Shown here: positions 24,801 through 32,696 of the stretch, in pieces
Numbering within the stretch: the first letter of the stretch is position 1
How the letters are laid out: every line of letters begins with the position of its first letter
DNA from: Sipunculus nudus
Taxonomy: Eukaryota > Annelida > Sipuncula > Golfingiida > Sipunculidae
Assembly: GCA_026874595.1 (NCBI GenBank)
Contig: CM049306.1
Coordinates: 90,244,642 to 90,308,641, forward strand
Reading direction: 5' to 3'
Length of the DNA stretch: 64,000 nt
The notes under the pieces: generated by a model
The model's input: the letters and a program-made list of their open reading frames with translations, nothing else
Databases searched by the model: none
What the model was told of the DNA's origin: nothing
Translations under genes and position numbers: made by a program

Positions 24801-27609
24801 AGGCTTTGTTAAGTATCGTGACGAGGGAGTTGACACAAATCCAATAATGTCTGGCCAATAAGAATGCAGTACCGCGGGTAACAAACGTGGTCAGAACATC
24901 GATACCCAGATCTGATTTGTGGGGAACATTATTGGCCCAGTGCCAACTCCCTGGTGAAAAGACTGTGACCATAACCAAAGGAGTAAAAAACGTATGTGGC
25001 TTGACAAAGTAAACATAGATCACATATAATTCTCGCAACACAATCACTGTGTCAAGTATTATCAAAATGAACTCACCAGATGTAGATAGAAAATCCCCGC
25101 TTATATGCTTATATTCTGATCGAATAAATATATACAAAATTTACTCATACAGCAAAGTGGTAACTGCGTCATCAGAGGGCGCTGCTTTGCGGAGCGTGAG
25201 ACCAATCCCTCCGACAGGTGTCAGATCTGTCAGTCTGCTTCCTCCAGCTCAGAGTGGCGCTGGAACAACGGTATGTTGGTTTACTCTACCTTGTCATACC
25301 TCCGCCAAGAAGGTATTATGTTTTTCCCTTGGTTCGTTAGTTGATTAGTTTGTCTATTAGCACCTTTCGAAAAATCTCCGAACGAACTGATGAAGTTTTA
25401 TATTCATATTCAATGTTATATTCTAAACACAAAGGATTATACACCATTGTAACATGAGGGCGATTCATTTGTCCACGAGGAGACCGCTCTATTCATAGCT
25501 ATTAGGGCCAGATATTAAGATCACCAGGTGACGCCGTGTTACGGAAGCGTGACATGACACAAAAACACAGTTGTATCTTAATGGAAGACAAACCATCTAT
25601 TCTGAAGGTGACTGATTTTTTAACATGTTTTTTGTGACTCACGTCATTTAATTTTTTGGTAGCATAAATATATTACAACAGATGAGGCACAGATGTTATG
25701 AATAGTTAATGTACTTGTTTGTGTTTTCTGTTGGCAGCATGTGGCCTTACCGCGGGCGGGAAGGCTGGCGTGTCTATTGCAGTCATTGCTGTTGTTGCAG
25801 TCGCTCTGACTGTGGCAGTGGTATTGTTCATAAAGAAAAAGAAGTAAGTCACCATTTAATTATCATATATCCAACCAGTATCTCATCCTCATACTAACAA
25901 TTGATAAACTCGTGTATTTTCTTCTCCTTTGTATTTATTAAGATAACTTTTCAAAATTCCATTCCATTATCCTGAGGCTCAGTGCAGCCACATTTGAGCA
26001 GCACCTCAGCTGGAGGAATGTTTTGCTTAATCTAGTGTTGAAGTAGTCGGCGTCCCCATTGTTCGGAAATGAGAAGGAATCACACTTAATTCTGGCATAC
26101 TTGGCAAATATATATGATACTTTAGTAATCATATATGATCACATATGATATGTTTTAGAACTGAAATGGTTTTGAATATTAATTATTATTTGCCAATTTG
26201 ATTATAAATGTTCATATTGAATATATTTTTTTTTTGGCGAAAACGCCAATTCAATGGCGATTTTTTTTCTTATTCAAATAAATGAAATAAATATATGTTA
26301 AACAAAGCAGCTATTGACTCAACATTCTACATCTCGTTAACCGAAATCTCAGTTTTAATAGGTTTGCTGAAAGCATATTGAAAGCCTTTTTTAACATGCC
26401 TTCACTTAACATGCCTTCATCTTCATCAGTAGTGAAGATCTCCGATAGTTTAGAACTATATTGATATTGATATGCTTTCCGTCGCTTGTTCACATACTTG
26501 CAATGTATGTAAATTTCCCACATTCTGCCAGTTTTTCTCATTCTACATAATCCTAAATTTCACTCTATTTTTCCTTTATATGTTTACTAATTTATCAATG
26601 AATTTAACTATATTTGAGAAAACTTGTGGTTAGAATTTTGAGTAACAAATATTTTTTACTCATAGCGCACGTGTAAATAGGCACCATTTTTTCTGGATTG
26701 CCGGAGTGGGAAGGTTCTACTAGAAATTCGTAGAAATGAAAACTGATTTTATCCCAAGTACCAATACTAAGATTAAGACATGAACATTTAATGATTTACA
26801 TCAGGAAAGTCCTCTTCAAAGTCACGGGACGATATTTGTAGCCTGTTCGAAGACCTGTTTTTGTAAAAGAAACATGTTACAAACGCGAATCGAATTTGAA
26901 TCCTGATTTTACGTCATTAGGTCTGCGCAAAGTCTTACACCTTTGTGAAAGAATAAAAACACAAATGTGTTAACAAACGTGTTGTTGATAAACAAGTTCA
27001 TACACACTTCACGAAGGCGTTATAAGTACTTTTCACAACCAAAATTACCCTTAGATAATTAATATATAAAATAACAGAAGCCAGAAATTACGTAAATTCT
27101 TTTTTCAAAAGGTAGGTGAATGGATACCTTTGATATGGCTGTTACATTCACCTCAATTTTCATGGTTCACTGTTCGTGGCATTGTCTGTAAATGTTCAAG
27201 CATTGAAAAGCTTTCCCTCTCTTTTCACAGGCTTTACGCCGTTACCCCTAGAACCGCCAGGGGGATCAAGCTTGAAGTGAAGCCAAACAGCAATAAGTAA
27301 TCATCGAACACGAACGATCCTGTTCAGTCACAAAGTGTCGCCATTCTTTTTAGTCCAGTATCCTGCCTTGCTTCTGTAAATATTCCCTCGCCATTAAAAT
27401 TGAGCTCAATATTTATCGGACTGAATGTACTTCGTGATGTGCAACAAATGGGTTCATTGGGTATACAATATCGCGGGTTTTTCAGGACCATCTGGCATAC
27501 ATCCAGAACAAAGACTTCAACTGTGAAGGCTGATGTGTCGGAACCTGCTGCCGGGAAGCCATCTACCCATGCTCATAGCAACCCTACATATGATACAGCA
27601 CCAATGTGA
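2122..27609 (+). CDS. VWDE-like: VWDE-like transmembrane protein, 19 exons, 5' end outside the window
   Basis: Joined exons: 2122-2349, 3616-3748, 6237-6388, 8037-8274, 9256-9332, 15817-15880, 16662-16880, 17829-17928, 18546-18666, 19198-19331, 20201-20340, 21574-21744, 22125-22302, 23482-23672, 24395-24610, 25153-25270, 25738-25843, 27231-27296, 27486-27609. Every junction is GT-AG and keeps one open frame of 924 complete codons. Residues counted from the first full codon are: vWD domain about 265-415, opening with DPHMTTFDG and closing with GLCGFYDGNQRNDF; furin-type RRRR-S at 515-519; EGF module with six Cys at 639-665; Cys-rich VWDE-type module at about 775-830; transmembrane helix at 836-858 followed by KKKK; cytoplasmic tail to 924 with NPTY at 916-919. 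The order and motifs match the VWDE family (extracellular, matrix or adhesion-like, biochemical role poorly known). Exon 1 begins with an incoming split codon, so signal peptide and upstream exons lie outside the window or were not recognised. Paralogues are common in molluscs, so orthology to vertebrate VWDE is not claimed. Confidence 0.88.
2857..3462. mobile_element. MITE with about 75-base terminal inverted repeats
   Basis: The left arm contains GTCCACTTAT...GGGCAAATTGTATAATATGC and AAATTAGG. The right arm at 3385-3462 carries the inverse (CCTAATTTGCATATTATACA, TTGCCCAGG, and ATAAGTGGAC). The interior of about 450 bases has no gene. It lies in intron 1 of the VWDE-like gene. Confidence 0.65.
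3466..3615 (+). repeat. Five-fold tandem repeat of a splice-acceptor block
   Basis: Units of about 30 bases of the form GTGTGATGGTTATTTTCAGT, with acceptors ending at 3479, 3509, 3538, 3585 and 3615. The last is used in the gene model. Confidence 0.8.
3616..3748 (+). CDS. VWDE-like: VWDE-like exon 2
   Basis: Acceptor ttattttcag at 3615, donor gag/gtattc. Encodes AVGPTVDCVKENMKDCSSLE and onward, ending LCRPLAE, in phase with exon 1. Several near-identical acceptors lie just upstream (3479-3585), one of them in frame. Confidence 0.8.
5554..5992. mobile_element. hAT-like MITE, CAGTGTTGTAGTCGAGTCC family
   Basis: Begins CAGTGTTGTAGTCGAGTCC and ends GGACTCGAGTCCGACCTCAC followed by TG, an imperfect inverted pair, with many inner GAGTCC copies. 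No clear target duplication seen. Lies in intron 2 of the VWDE-like gene. Confidence 0.65.
6237..6388 (+). CDS. VWDE-like: VWDE-like exon 3
   Basis: Acceptor aatacaacag, donor cccag/gtgggt. Encodes ITSPDAVTLVEGG...CKQQQNCQIRVDLELEQG, a beta-rich extracellular segment ahead of the vWD domain. Entry phase 0, leaves two bases. Confidence 0.82.
7550..7951. mobile_element. MITE with GGCC termini, about 400 bases
   Basis: Starts GGCCGTATCCGCACTTGG and ends CTAGTGCGGATATGGCC. Inner AACCGG motifs are repeated in both directions. Flanks are TTA and ATA, which fits a Harbinger-type three-base target with one change. Intron 3 of the VWDE-like gene. Confidence 0.65.
8037..8274 (+). CDS. VWDE-like: VWDE-like exon 4
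   Basis: Acceptor ttgttcatag, donor ttcag/gtgggt. Encodes CRRGRSVISQAVFGLDQGE and onward to SKVIGQVQ. The long open frame and exact phase match support it. No named domain. Confidence 0.82.
9256..9332 (+). CDS. VWDE-like: VWDE-like exon 5, start of vWD domain
   Basis: Acceptor aaattccag, donor gacg/gtaggt. Encodes LTIEDQD...CKSINDPHMTTFDG, the hallmark opening of a von Willebrand type D domain. The exon leaves CG, completed by exon 6 after a 6.5 kb intron. Confidence 0.92.
9757..9840. repeat. Compound microsatellite (TATG)n-(TA)n-(TTA)n
   Basis: Direct reading: TATG repeats, then TA, then about 12 TTA/ATT units. Start of the large intron 5. Confidence 0.95.
10968..11567 (+). mobile_element. 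Helentron-like (HINE-type) element, copy 1
   Basis: The 5' end is TTTTT then the hairpin AGCTCAGTTGACTGAAAGTC...CTGAGCT. The 3' end is TTCAGCTGAGCG, then the palindrome TGGCCCATGGGCCA and CTAG. The inside holds parts of the ~340-base unit with a deletion. The combination of subterminal inverted repeats, a 3' hairpin and internal tandem units is the pattern of Helentron-derived non-autonomous elements. Assignment to that class is an inference. Confidence 0.65.
12000..12235 (+). mobile_element. Possible tRNA-like SINE fragment
   Basis: TGGTCAAAGGGTAGAGCACG resembles an A box; the B box (GAGTTCCAGGAGC) is poor. A conserved-looking tail follows. Weak. Confidence 0.25.
12341..12457. mobile_element. 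Short hAT-like MITE
   Basis: CAGAGGCGGTTCCAGGG at the left and CCCTGAATCCGCTCCTG at the right form a near-inverted 17-base pair. The interior is poly-C and CA repeat. Confidence 0.5.
15817..15880 (+). CDS. VWDE-like: VWDE-like exon 6, vWD domain
   Basis: Acceptor tatttttccag, donor gag/gtaaac. Encodes FYNNHLQGYFQLYKNTFYPY, which continues the vWD strand pattern directly after TFDGR of exon 5. Confidence 0.9.
15947..16356. mobile_element. MITE, CAGTGGCGTCAATT family, copy 1
   Basis: Left end CAGTGGCGTCAATTATCTTC and right end GTATTGACGTCCCT are inverted. The second copy is at 37865-38276. Ends resemble hAT ends. Intron 6 of the VWDE-like gene. Confidence 0.6.
16662..16880 (+). CDS. VWDE-like: VWDE-like exon 7, vWD domain
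   Basis: Acceptor aggttcag, donor gac/gtaagc, 73 codons in phase 0. Encodes SCGRRGRASCNCGAAVRSGD and TVFVVDRC, a characteristic VWDE segment inside the D domain, followed by NRITPGTRVFRRGGG. Confidence 0.9.
17829..17928 (+). CDS. VWDE-like: VWDE-like exon 8, vWD domain
   Basis: Encodes ILLPHGTWVRIQ...LLNVWIRPSPADFEKTQ, the late vWD strands. The donor is cgcaag/gtgggg. The acceptor is taken as gagcag at 17828; cgag at 17825 would add one Gln. Confidence 0.88.
18546..18666 (+). CDS. VWDE-like: VWDE-like exon 9, end of vWD domain
   Basis: Acceptor tgtgtcacag, donor tggag/gtagga. Encodes LCGFYDGNQRNDFTLRDGE, the classic closing motif of a vWD domain, completing GLCG with the split Gly from exon 8. 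Confidence 0.93.
19198..19331 (+). CDS. VWDE-like: VWDE-like exon 10
   Basis: Acceptor aaaatttcag, donor tacac/gtgagt. Encodes VKREDRIFNGVPKNTFSP and a Cys cluster CDCLDDTEDC...LCDFDT, the post-vWD region of this family. Confidence 0.88.
19419..19700. mobile_element. Harbinger-type MITE, copy A
   Basis: GGCCAAAA...GGTATGGTTCTCAGGCAC at the left and its inverse ending CTTTGGCC at the right. Target duplication TTA at 19416-19418 and 19701-19703. About 280 bases, no coding. Intron 10 of the VWDE-like gene. Confidence 0.82.
20201..20340 (+). CDS. VWDE-like: VWDE-like exon 11 with furin-type site
   Basis: Acceptor tttttttcag, donor ccgccg/gtaggt. Encodes a linker with SRRRRSADIY. RRRR-S fits the furin RX(K/R)R rule, which would cut the protein between the vWD half and the EGF and membrane half. 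Cleavage is an inference. Confidence 0.88.
20611..20822. mobile_element. hAT-like MITE, CAGTGGCG family, copy 1
   Basis: CAGTGGCGTCCCGGGG at the left, AATCCTGAATCCGCCCCAG at the right. The interior holds GGGGGTCCTGACCCCC and TTTTGCGACCCTGACCC, shared with 31201-31398. Confidence 0.6.
21095..21428. mobile_element. Harbinger-type MITE, copy B
   Basis: Same inverted ends (GGTATGGTTCTCAGGCACCG ... TTTTGGCC) with TTA on both sides (21092-21094, 21429-21431). Intron 11 of the VWDE-like gene. Confidence 0.82.
21574..21744 (+). CDS. VWDE-like: VWDE-like exon 12
   Basis: Acceptor ttcttttttag, donor atacag/gtcaaa, 57 codons in phase 0. Encodes NFTWPINGWTEESARAFCED and onward; helical, charged, with three or more Cys. 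Family-typical region without a named fold. Confidence 0.88.
22125..22302 (+). CDS. VWDE-like: VWDE-like exon 13, first half of EGF module
   Basis: Acceptor atcatacag, donor gaag/gtgcgt. Ends with CINQCSGNGDCVEG, the first three Cys of an EGF repeat. The EGF is completed in exon 14. Confidence 0.9.
23068..23250. mobile_element. Tc1/mariner-like MITE
   Basis: CACAGTGGGAACCTGTCTAA at the left and ACAGGTTACACTGTG at the right form an inverted pair. TA precedes the left end. Inner TAAGACCACC units recur. Intron 13 of the VWDE-like gene. Confidence 0.55.
23482..23672 (+). CDS. VWDE-like: VWDE-like exon 14, second half of EGF module
   Basis: Acceptor gcatatacag, donor caaag/gtaaaa. Begins RCDCNDNWTGEDCS, completing the EGF, then CDTRQRDC and YGDNFINSPNLTCHL, the conserved segment after the EGF in VWDE proteins. 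Confidence 0.92.
24070..24364. mobile_element. Harbinger-type MITE, copy C (opposite interior orientation)
   Basis: Inverted ends (AGTATGATTCTCAGGCAC ... GCCTGAGAACCGTACCC) with TAA on both sides. It ends 30 bases before exon 15 of the VWDE-like gene. Confidence 0.8.
24395..24610 (+). CDS. VWDE-like: VWDE-like exon 15
   Basis: Acceptor gggattttcag, donor agaaag/gtaaca, 72 codons. Encodes GSYYVAVSNDGQRVSDARIM, an Ig-like/IPT-like strand pair seen in VWDE proteins, then a CYSCDSSGPSC cluster. Confidence 0.9.
25153..25270 (+). CDS. VWDE-like: VWDE-like exon 16, Cys-rich membrane-proximal module
   Basis: Acceptor actcatacag, donor aacaacg/gtatgt. Encodes NCVIRGRCFAERETNPSDRC and QICQSASSSSEW, a module typical of VWDE-like proteins. 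Confidence 0.9.
25738..25843 (+). CDS. VWDE-like: VWDE-like exon 17, transmembrane helix
   Basis: Acceptor tgttggcag, donor aagaa/gtaagt. Encodes CGLTAGG, about 23 uninterrupted hydrophobic residues (AGVSIAVIAVVAVALTVAVV and onward) and then KKKK. This is a single-pass type I membrane anchor with a basic stop-transfer signal. Confidence 0.92.
26985..27130. repeat. Dispersed repeat, copy 1
   Basis: Shares TTCACGAAGGC, ACTTTTCACAACCAAAAT and CAAAAGGTAGGTGAATGG with 30705-30850, in the same order and spacing. Family unknown. Lies in intron 17 of the VWDE-like gene. Confidence 0.6.
27231..27296 (+). CDS. VWDE-like: VWDE-like exon 18, proximal cytoplasmic tail
   Basis: Acceptor ctcttttcacag. Encodes LYAVTPRTARGIKLEVKPNS. 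The frame reaches TAA at 27298-27300, but AA/GTAATC at 27296/27297 is a donor whose use removes that stop and joins in phase to exon 19. Without splicing here the protein ends at ...SNK. Confidence 0.78.
27486..27609 (+). CDS. VWDE-like: VWDE-like exon 19, distal cytoplasmic tail with NPTY and stop
   Basis: Acceptor gggtttttcag at 27485, entry phase 2 as required. Encodes TIWHTSRTKTSTVKADVSEP, a linker, and HSNPTYDTAPM before TGA. NPxY is the established PTB-domain and endocytic sorting motif. The poly(A) signal follows 228 bases downstream. Confidence 0.78.
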
Positions 27610-27836
27610 ATACCAATCACCGTTATCCTCTGCAATGTGGAGAAATAAGTTTATTCTATATAATGAAGTGTTGTGACTGCGTTGGGAATACAGTGATCAA
27701 AGACGTGATGCCGTGATGCTTCATGCTGATAATGTAGAACTCTGAAACTGTCCAGAAAAATGTGATTCGTCTTGCTATTATATTTGCGGTTGAAATTATT
27801 GATACTTAAAATTTCAGTAAAGCTAGCGTATATACG

Positions 27837-27842
27837 AATAAA
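27837..27842 (+). terminator. Poly(A) signal of the VWDE-like gene
   Basis: AATAAA about 230 bases after the exon 19 stop codon, giving a short 3' UTR (27610 to about 27860). It is the first canonical hexamer downstream. Confidence 0.6.
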
Positions 27843-30704
27843 AGGTCTAATCCGTTCCCATCTTCAGCTCGAAGCATATGGTTTTATTTGGACATATTTC
27901 TTATTTTAAAAAATTTACGGTATGATGTGTATCAGTGTTCTGTAATAATGCAACTTGTTTCTTCTGTGTATTTTTATGTTTATGTAAAGGTATTAACATG
28001 TAAAGGGATCAATGTTTTTTTAACGCCCTTTAACTGTGAAACAGAAGATGCTTGCTTCAACCTATTCTTGCTCATCGACGTTTTCTTTGATTGTATTGCA
28101 TCATGGGTTACAATAAACTTAAATGAAAGTTTGATTGGTGAGTGTACGCTACATAAACACGACCTGCATTATGCAAACCCTGATACAATGGATATGATTA
28201 CTGGAATCCCGATTGCATTAGTGCTTGTACATTGATGTTTTTATTAAAGTAATATGCAATGAGAAAGATAGACGTCGAAGTAAATAACCATACATAGGTC
28301 CTTAAGCGTTAAGCGGTTGCTTGAATGTAATAGTTTAAATGGTTAAGGTATCAGAGAATTAGATTTGTAATAACGAATCTAACGGAAAACTTTAGACAAG
28401 TAACAATAACTGTTAATTCCACTGTACAGCTGACAAAGTCAAATTGCACTTAAAAGCACTTAAAAATGTCAATTTATCTGACATGTGGTAAATCATGTCC
28501 AAATTCGACTGTACCCCAAAAAATTTAACATGACCAGACAACTTTTCAGTGGCAAATCTGCTTGCGTTTCTGTCGTTATGGCTTTTTGACACAATTTCCT
28601 TGTCACTAAACATGTGCCACTAGATATATAGTTTTGTTTTACATCAAGATTCTTTGACATTTAGAAATAAATCCAGACATTTTGTTTTTCTTCAGCTTTT
28701 CTCTGTCTCTAAGTTTTATTTATGATGTCATCTAAAAACTGATAATCACATACATAAAAATGGAATTTGTACAAGTCAGTCTTATAACCCAGGAAACATA
28801 ATTGTGTATAAATCTGATCTCTCACACATAGCTTCCTGAACTTGCAATTTTTATACCAGTAGGGTATTGGTGTAGACTATTGTGTGAAATATGTCATAGA
28901 TGGTATACCAGTTTACCAAACTTTGTTGCAAAGACTTATATCAGCTTGGATTTTTATATTTATTTTAAACAAAATTGATATTTTCCGGACATTCTGATAT
29001 AATTTGAAATCATTTTGATGTAGAGACGAAATGAAATAAGTCTCAAATGGGTACAGACGAAGTTTTCCACTTTTAATTAATTTGAAAGCCATTAAAATAA
29101 TCTTATAATAAGTCGCGTTTTGTAAAGATATATATGAAAATAGAACGTCAGAATTATAGTTATGCCATAAACATTTAATAAGGACTAGTATAAGTACAGT
29201 GGAGCGCCGGACATCCAAATATCGTTTATCCGAAAACTCGTTAATCCGTTATTCGAACTTGGGAACCGATTTTGTGAACGATTATCAGAAATTTTTACAA
29301 ATGTTATTTTGCCATCTGAAAATATTATTCATTGCAACGGAAGAACGGATCGTCGCATGTGTATTAACTCCAAGTCCCGACTAATTAGTAAATGTAGCAT
29401 CGGTTGCGGAGCGGCAGGTGTGATACACCTAATCAGCAAGGTTATACACACGCAGCCAAACGTTCGAACTCATATGAGCAATTGCGGGTGTGAAAATCAA
29501 CTATCGGCAAGGTCTATTATTTTACCTTGTGTCCTACACTGTCGGGTCTTTCAAACCTGTAAACAATCCGGCGATGAAAGCGAGTATTGATTTTATGCTG
29601 ATAATGTAGGACTGATACACTTGAAACTGTACCCATCTGAACAGTTTAACGGTTGAAGCAATTTTTTTTGTAAAGGATATATATTGACACGCAAGTTCGT
29701 TCGCAATTTTGCAAATCTTTTCAACCTCTATATAAGTCGGCAATATTACTTTTTATTTTAATTTATTCAACCAACAAACATATATCATATATTGATTTCG
29801 AAGACATGGGTATAATATGAATAATACAGCATTTAAGATAAATAAAACGTCTTATATTTCACGTAAAGATCTGTGACAGGTATACACTAAAGGTCAGTCA
29901 GGGGAGACTTAAATTGGCCCCAAGGAAAACGATCTAACCAGTGAAAGTCGCATTGGGCTTGTTCGTGTGTTTGTGATTTATTTTACATTGCAGTAACAAC
30001 AATAGCCATGGTTATACCGGGAAAGACACGCAAGGTTTTCATTTAAGTAAACTTGCTCATATGGGCAACATATACACCACAGTTCTCCTCTGGTTGTAAC
30101 CATAGAAAATGTCGAATACATGTATACTTAAGTTAATTAACATTAGCGCTGTAAAATTACAGACACTGGGCATTACGCAAAATTGAGGTTAAATTATTTA
30201 TAAAACAAAATGAAACCGTCGTATACATATAAAATGACACCTACAACAAAATATATAAGAAGGCCAGAATTTACTAGTATTTGAACAACTTATGAAGCTT
30301 AAGTCACAGGCACAAGGCTAAAGATCCGGATACCTGTACCACAACTGGCCTTCTTATTATATGTCATGCTTCAGTTCTGTCCGATTCATTTAAAGGGGTC
30401 CAATCCACTATCTGACATATAAACTAAAGGAAATCCATTGGAGCTTTTATAAAATAGGCCAGAAAACGTGGATACCACCGCATACAGGCTGCTTGTTAAG
30501 TTTATATAAACGTGTTTATAATATGTTATTGAACGCCAAATTAATCAAAACAAATTCAACAAGGGCATCTGGCACCAAGTCAGATAAGCCATGGCTGTGC
30601 AAATGGCGTTTTGCAACAAGTGACCTTTCTACCTCCACATGTATTCAACCTACCACCTTAAGTTACAGGTTTTCCCTGTTTGTAAACATTGCTGTGTTTA
30701 CAAA

Positions 30705-30850
30705 CATGTTGCTTATAAACTAGTTCATACATCCTTCACGAAGGCCATATAAAAACTTTTCACAACCAAAATAACAATTTGAAATTTAATATATACACAT
30801 AAGAACCCAGAAATCACATAAAATCTTGTTCAAAAGGTAGGTGAATGGGC
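30705..30850. repeat. Dispersed repeat, copy 2
   Basis: Second copy of the element at 26985-27130, same orientation, intergenic. Family unknown. Confidence 0.6.
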
Positions 30851-31200
30851 ACTTTTAAGATTGGCTGAGGTCGATTGCAATACCAAAATTGTTCAGCAAT
30901 TACTGCAGAACAGTCATCATCTGTTACGACATGGTTTAAGACAACGGATCATTATTTTTTTAGCTGCTGCTTAAGAACAATCGGTTTTGTGTCAAATTTA
31001 AGTCTATATCAAAGAACAAAAAACAACAAATCTTATTTATAACTCGGTTTACAGAACAAATAACACAAGCCAGAATGGCAAATATAACCGAGTGGTGATT
31101 GATGACATAAAATTTAAACAGATATGAGACATGATAATAAATAAAAGTATTAAACCAGGTTTCCAAAATTATTAATATAGATAAGATTACATTATTAATG

Positions 31201-31398
31201 CAGTGGCGGATCGGGGGGGGTGTCAAGGGGGTCCTGACCCCCAACCCTCCCTTGGGAGCATAAACAATTTTTTTGGGTTTCAAATCAAATTTTGCGACCC
31301 TGACCCTTTCTTTCCCCGACCAGAGGACCGTTTTTATGTTTTCTTATAGTCTTCCTGGGCGGGACCCTCCCCTTCACAAAATCCTGGATCCGCCCCTA
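31201..31398. mobile_element. hAT-like MITE, CAGTGGCG family, copy 2
   Basis: CAGTGGCGGATCGGGG at the left, AATCCTGGATCCGCCCC at the right, same interior as 20611-20822. Confidence 0.62.
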
Positions 31399-32636
31399 TA
31401 AGGTTACAGAAATAATGAAAATGACATCTGCATTTTGTTCTTAAAAAATTAATCTAACAAAGGTCAAAAACGGACCTTTTGTTAGGAAGTTAGGTATATG
31501 CAATTATTTTACGATGTTCTAGTAATTTATAGCTGGAATATCAAGTAATTTTTCACGGGACATAAGGTATTCATTGGCCGTAGAGGAATAAATGAGAGTA
31601 CTTCGTAAATGAGCGGCAGTTGCTGGGTAATTGGATTTGGCATGCAACCTGCCATAGAATCAACACAAAAATCGAACATGGAACACGGAAGCATGTCGTA
31701 TAACTACTTCATATCAAAAGCACTGGCATCGTGAGTCCATCGCATGTAAAAGCTCATTATGTCAAGCAAACACTATGAGGTCTTGAGATGATCCTTCCCA
31801 GGGCTGATCCCGTTTTGATCCTTACGTCTCAGACACGGATCGTACACGCGTCAGGCCGATCGAGCTACCTGAAGCAGTGATACATACACAACACCAACAC
31901 AACTTAATGGTCTACAAGCCTTTTCCCTGGAGGCCGTCACTTAATTGTCAAATATTGGCACATCCATGTAGCATTATATTCACCCCGCTTAATCCAACTA
32001 AGGTAGCAGAGCTTATACCTGGCGAACTGTTTATACTTTCAGCCTATAAATTATTCATTAACTCTCCAGCAAAGCTTTGCCCTCAGCCACGCTAATGGTT
32101 CACTGGGGACTAATATTGAAGGTATGCGGGGATTATTTTTAATCCTGTCTCAATACCACTTTTAACCTCGTTGACACTGGTGGCTGAAGGGGCTCTATAA
32201 CGCAACACCCTTTTGTGGGTGATTGGCGACTTAAGGTGGTCTTTGATTGCGACGATGTTTAGGCTTGCTTTTGAGTTAAGTCAAGCGTTCAACAAGCAAA
32301 GACTGGTTGTATAGCATTAGTAAATGTCGTGAGAGTAGCGGAGATCACAAACGTAGGGTTGCCTAGACACCGCAGATTGGCACTCGAGTTGTTGAGAAGG
32401 AGGGGCGAAATGTCTACCGTGTTGTAACAACCGCCGCCACACACAAATCAACTACGATCTGACTCCAGCTCCCTACACACAGGTGTTGCCGGAAAACGGA
32501 TTTTTTTGTCTCTGTGTATGCGTGCCAAAGACTGTATCCTTTGACATTGTGCCCAGCTCAACACATGTATCTTGGAAATGGACTAATGCAGTCGGTCTGA
32601 ACGTTTTCTTACAGTTTCTGGATTTACTCACCAGTT

Positions 32637-32696
32637 ATGTCACTAATGGAGGAAGTATCTTCAACCAGTTCAGCAAGTTTATCTCGACGCGGCAGG
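32637..32696 (+). CDS. CABCOCO1: CABCOCO1-like alternative first coding exon (1a)
   Basis: ATG at 32637, or in-frame ATG at 32646. It encodes MSLMEEVSSTSSASLSRRGR and ends at AGG/GTAATG in phase 0. Ser/Arg-rich like the main N-terminus. The join to 43801 is an inference from phase; an acceptor-like tttcttacag at 32614 could mean a further 5' UTR exon. Confidence 0.42.

Larger units (their letters stand above)
27843..32600. other. Intergenic region
   Basis: Between the VWDE-like poly(A) signal and the upstream CABCOCO1-like exon. Holds one hAT-like MITE and one dispersed repeat copy. The open frame at 27888-28235 shows no domain or splice support. No RNA gene seen. Confidence 0.55.

Noticed and set aside
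27888-28235. 115-codon frame downstream of the VWDE-like gene
   Set aside because: AT-rich, no motif, follows the poly(A) signal; likely chance.
31800-31870. Possible minus-strand tRNA or SINE
   Set aside because: No acceptable B box and no cloverleaf.
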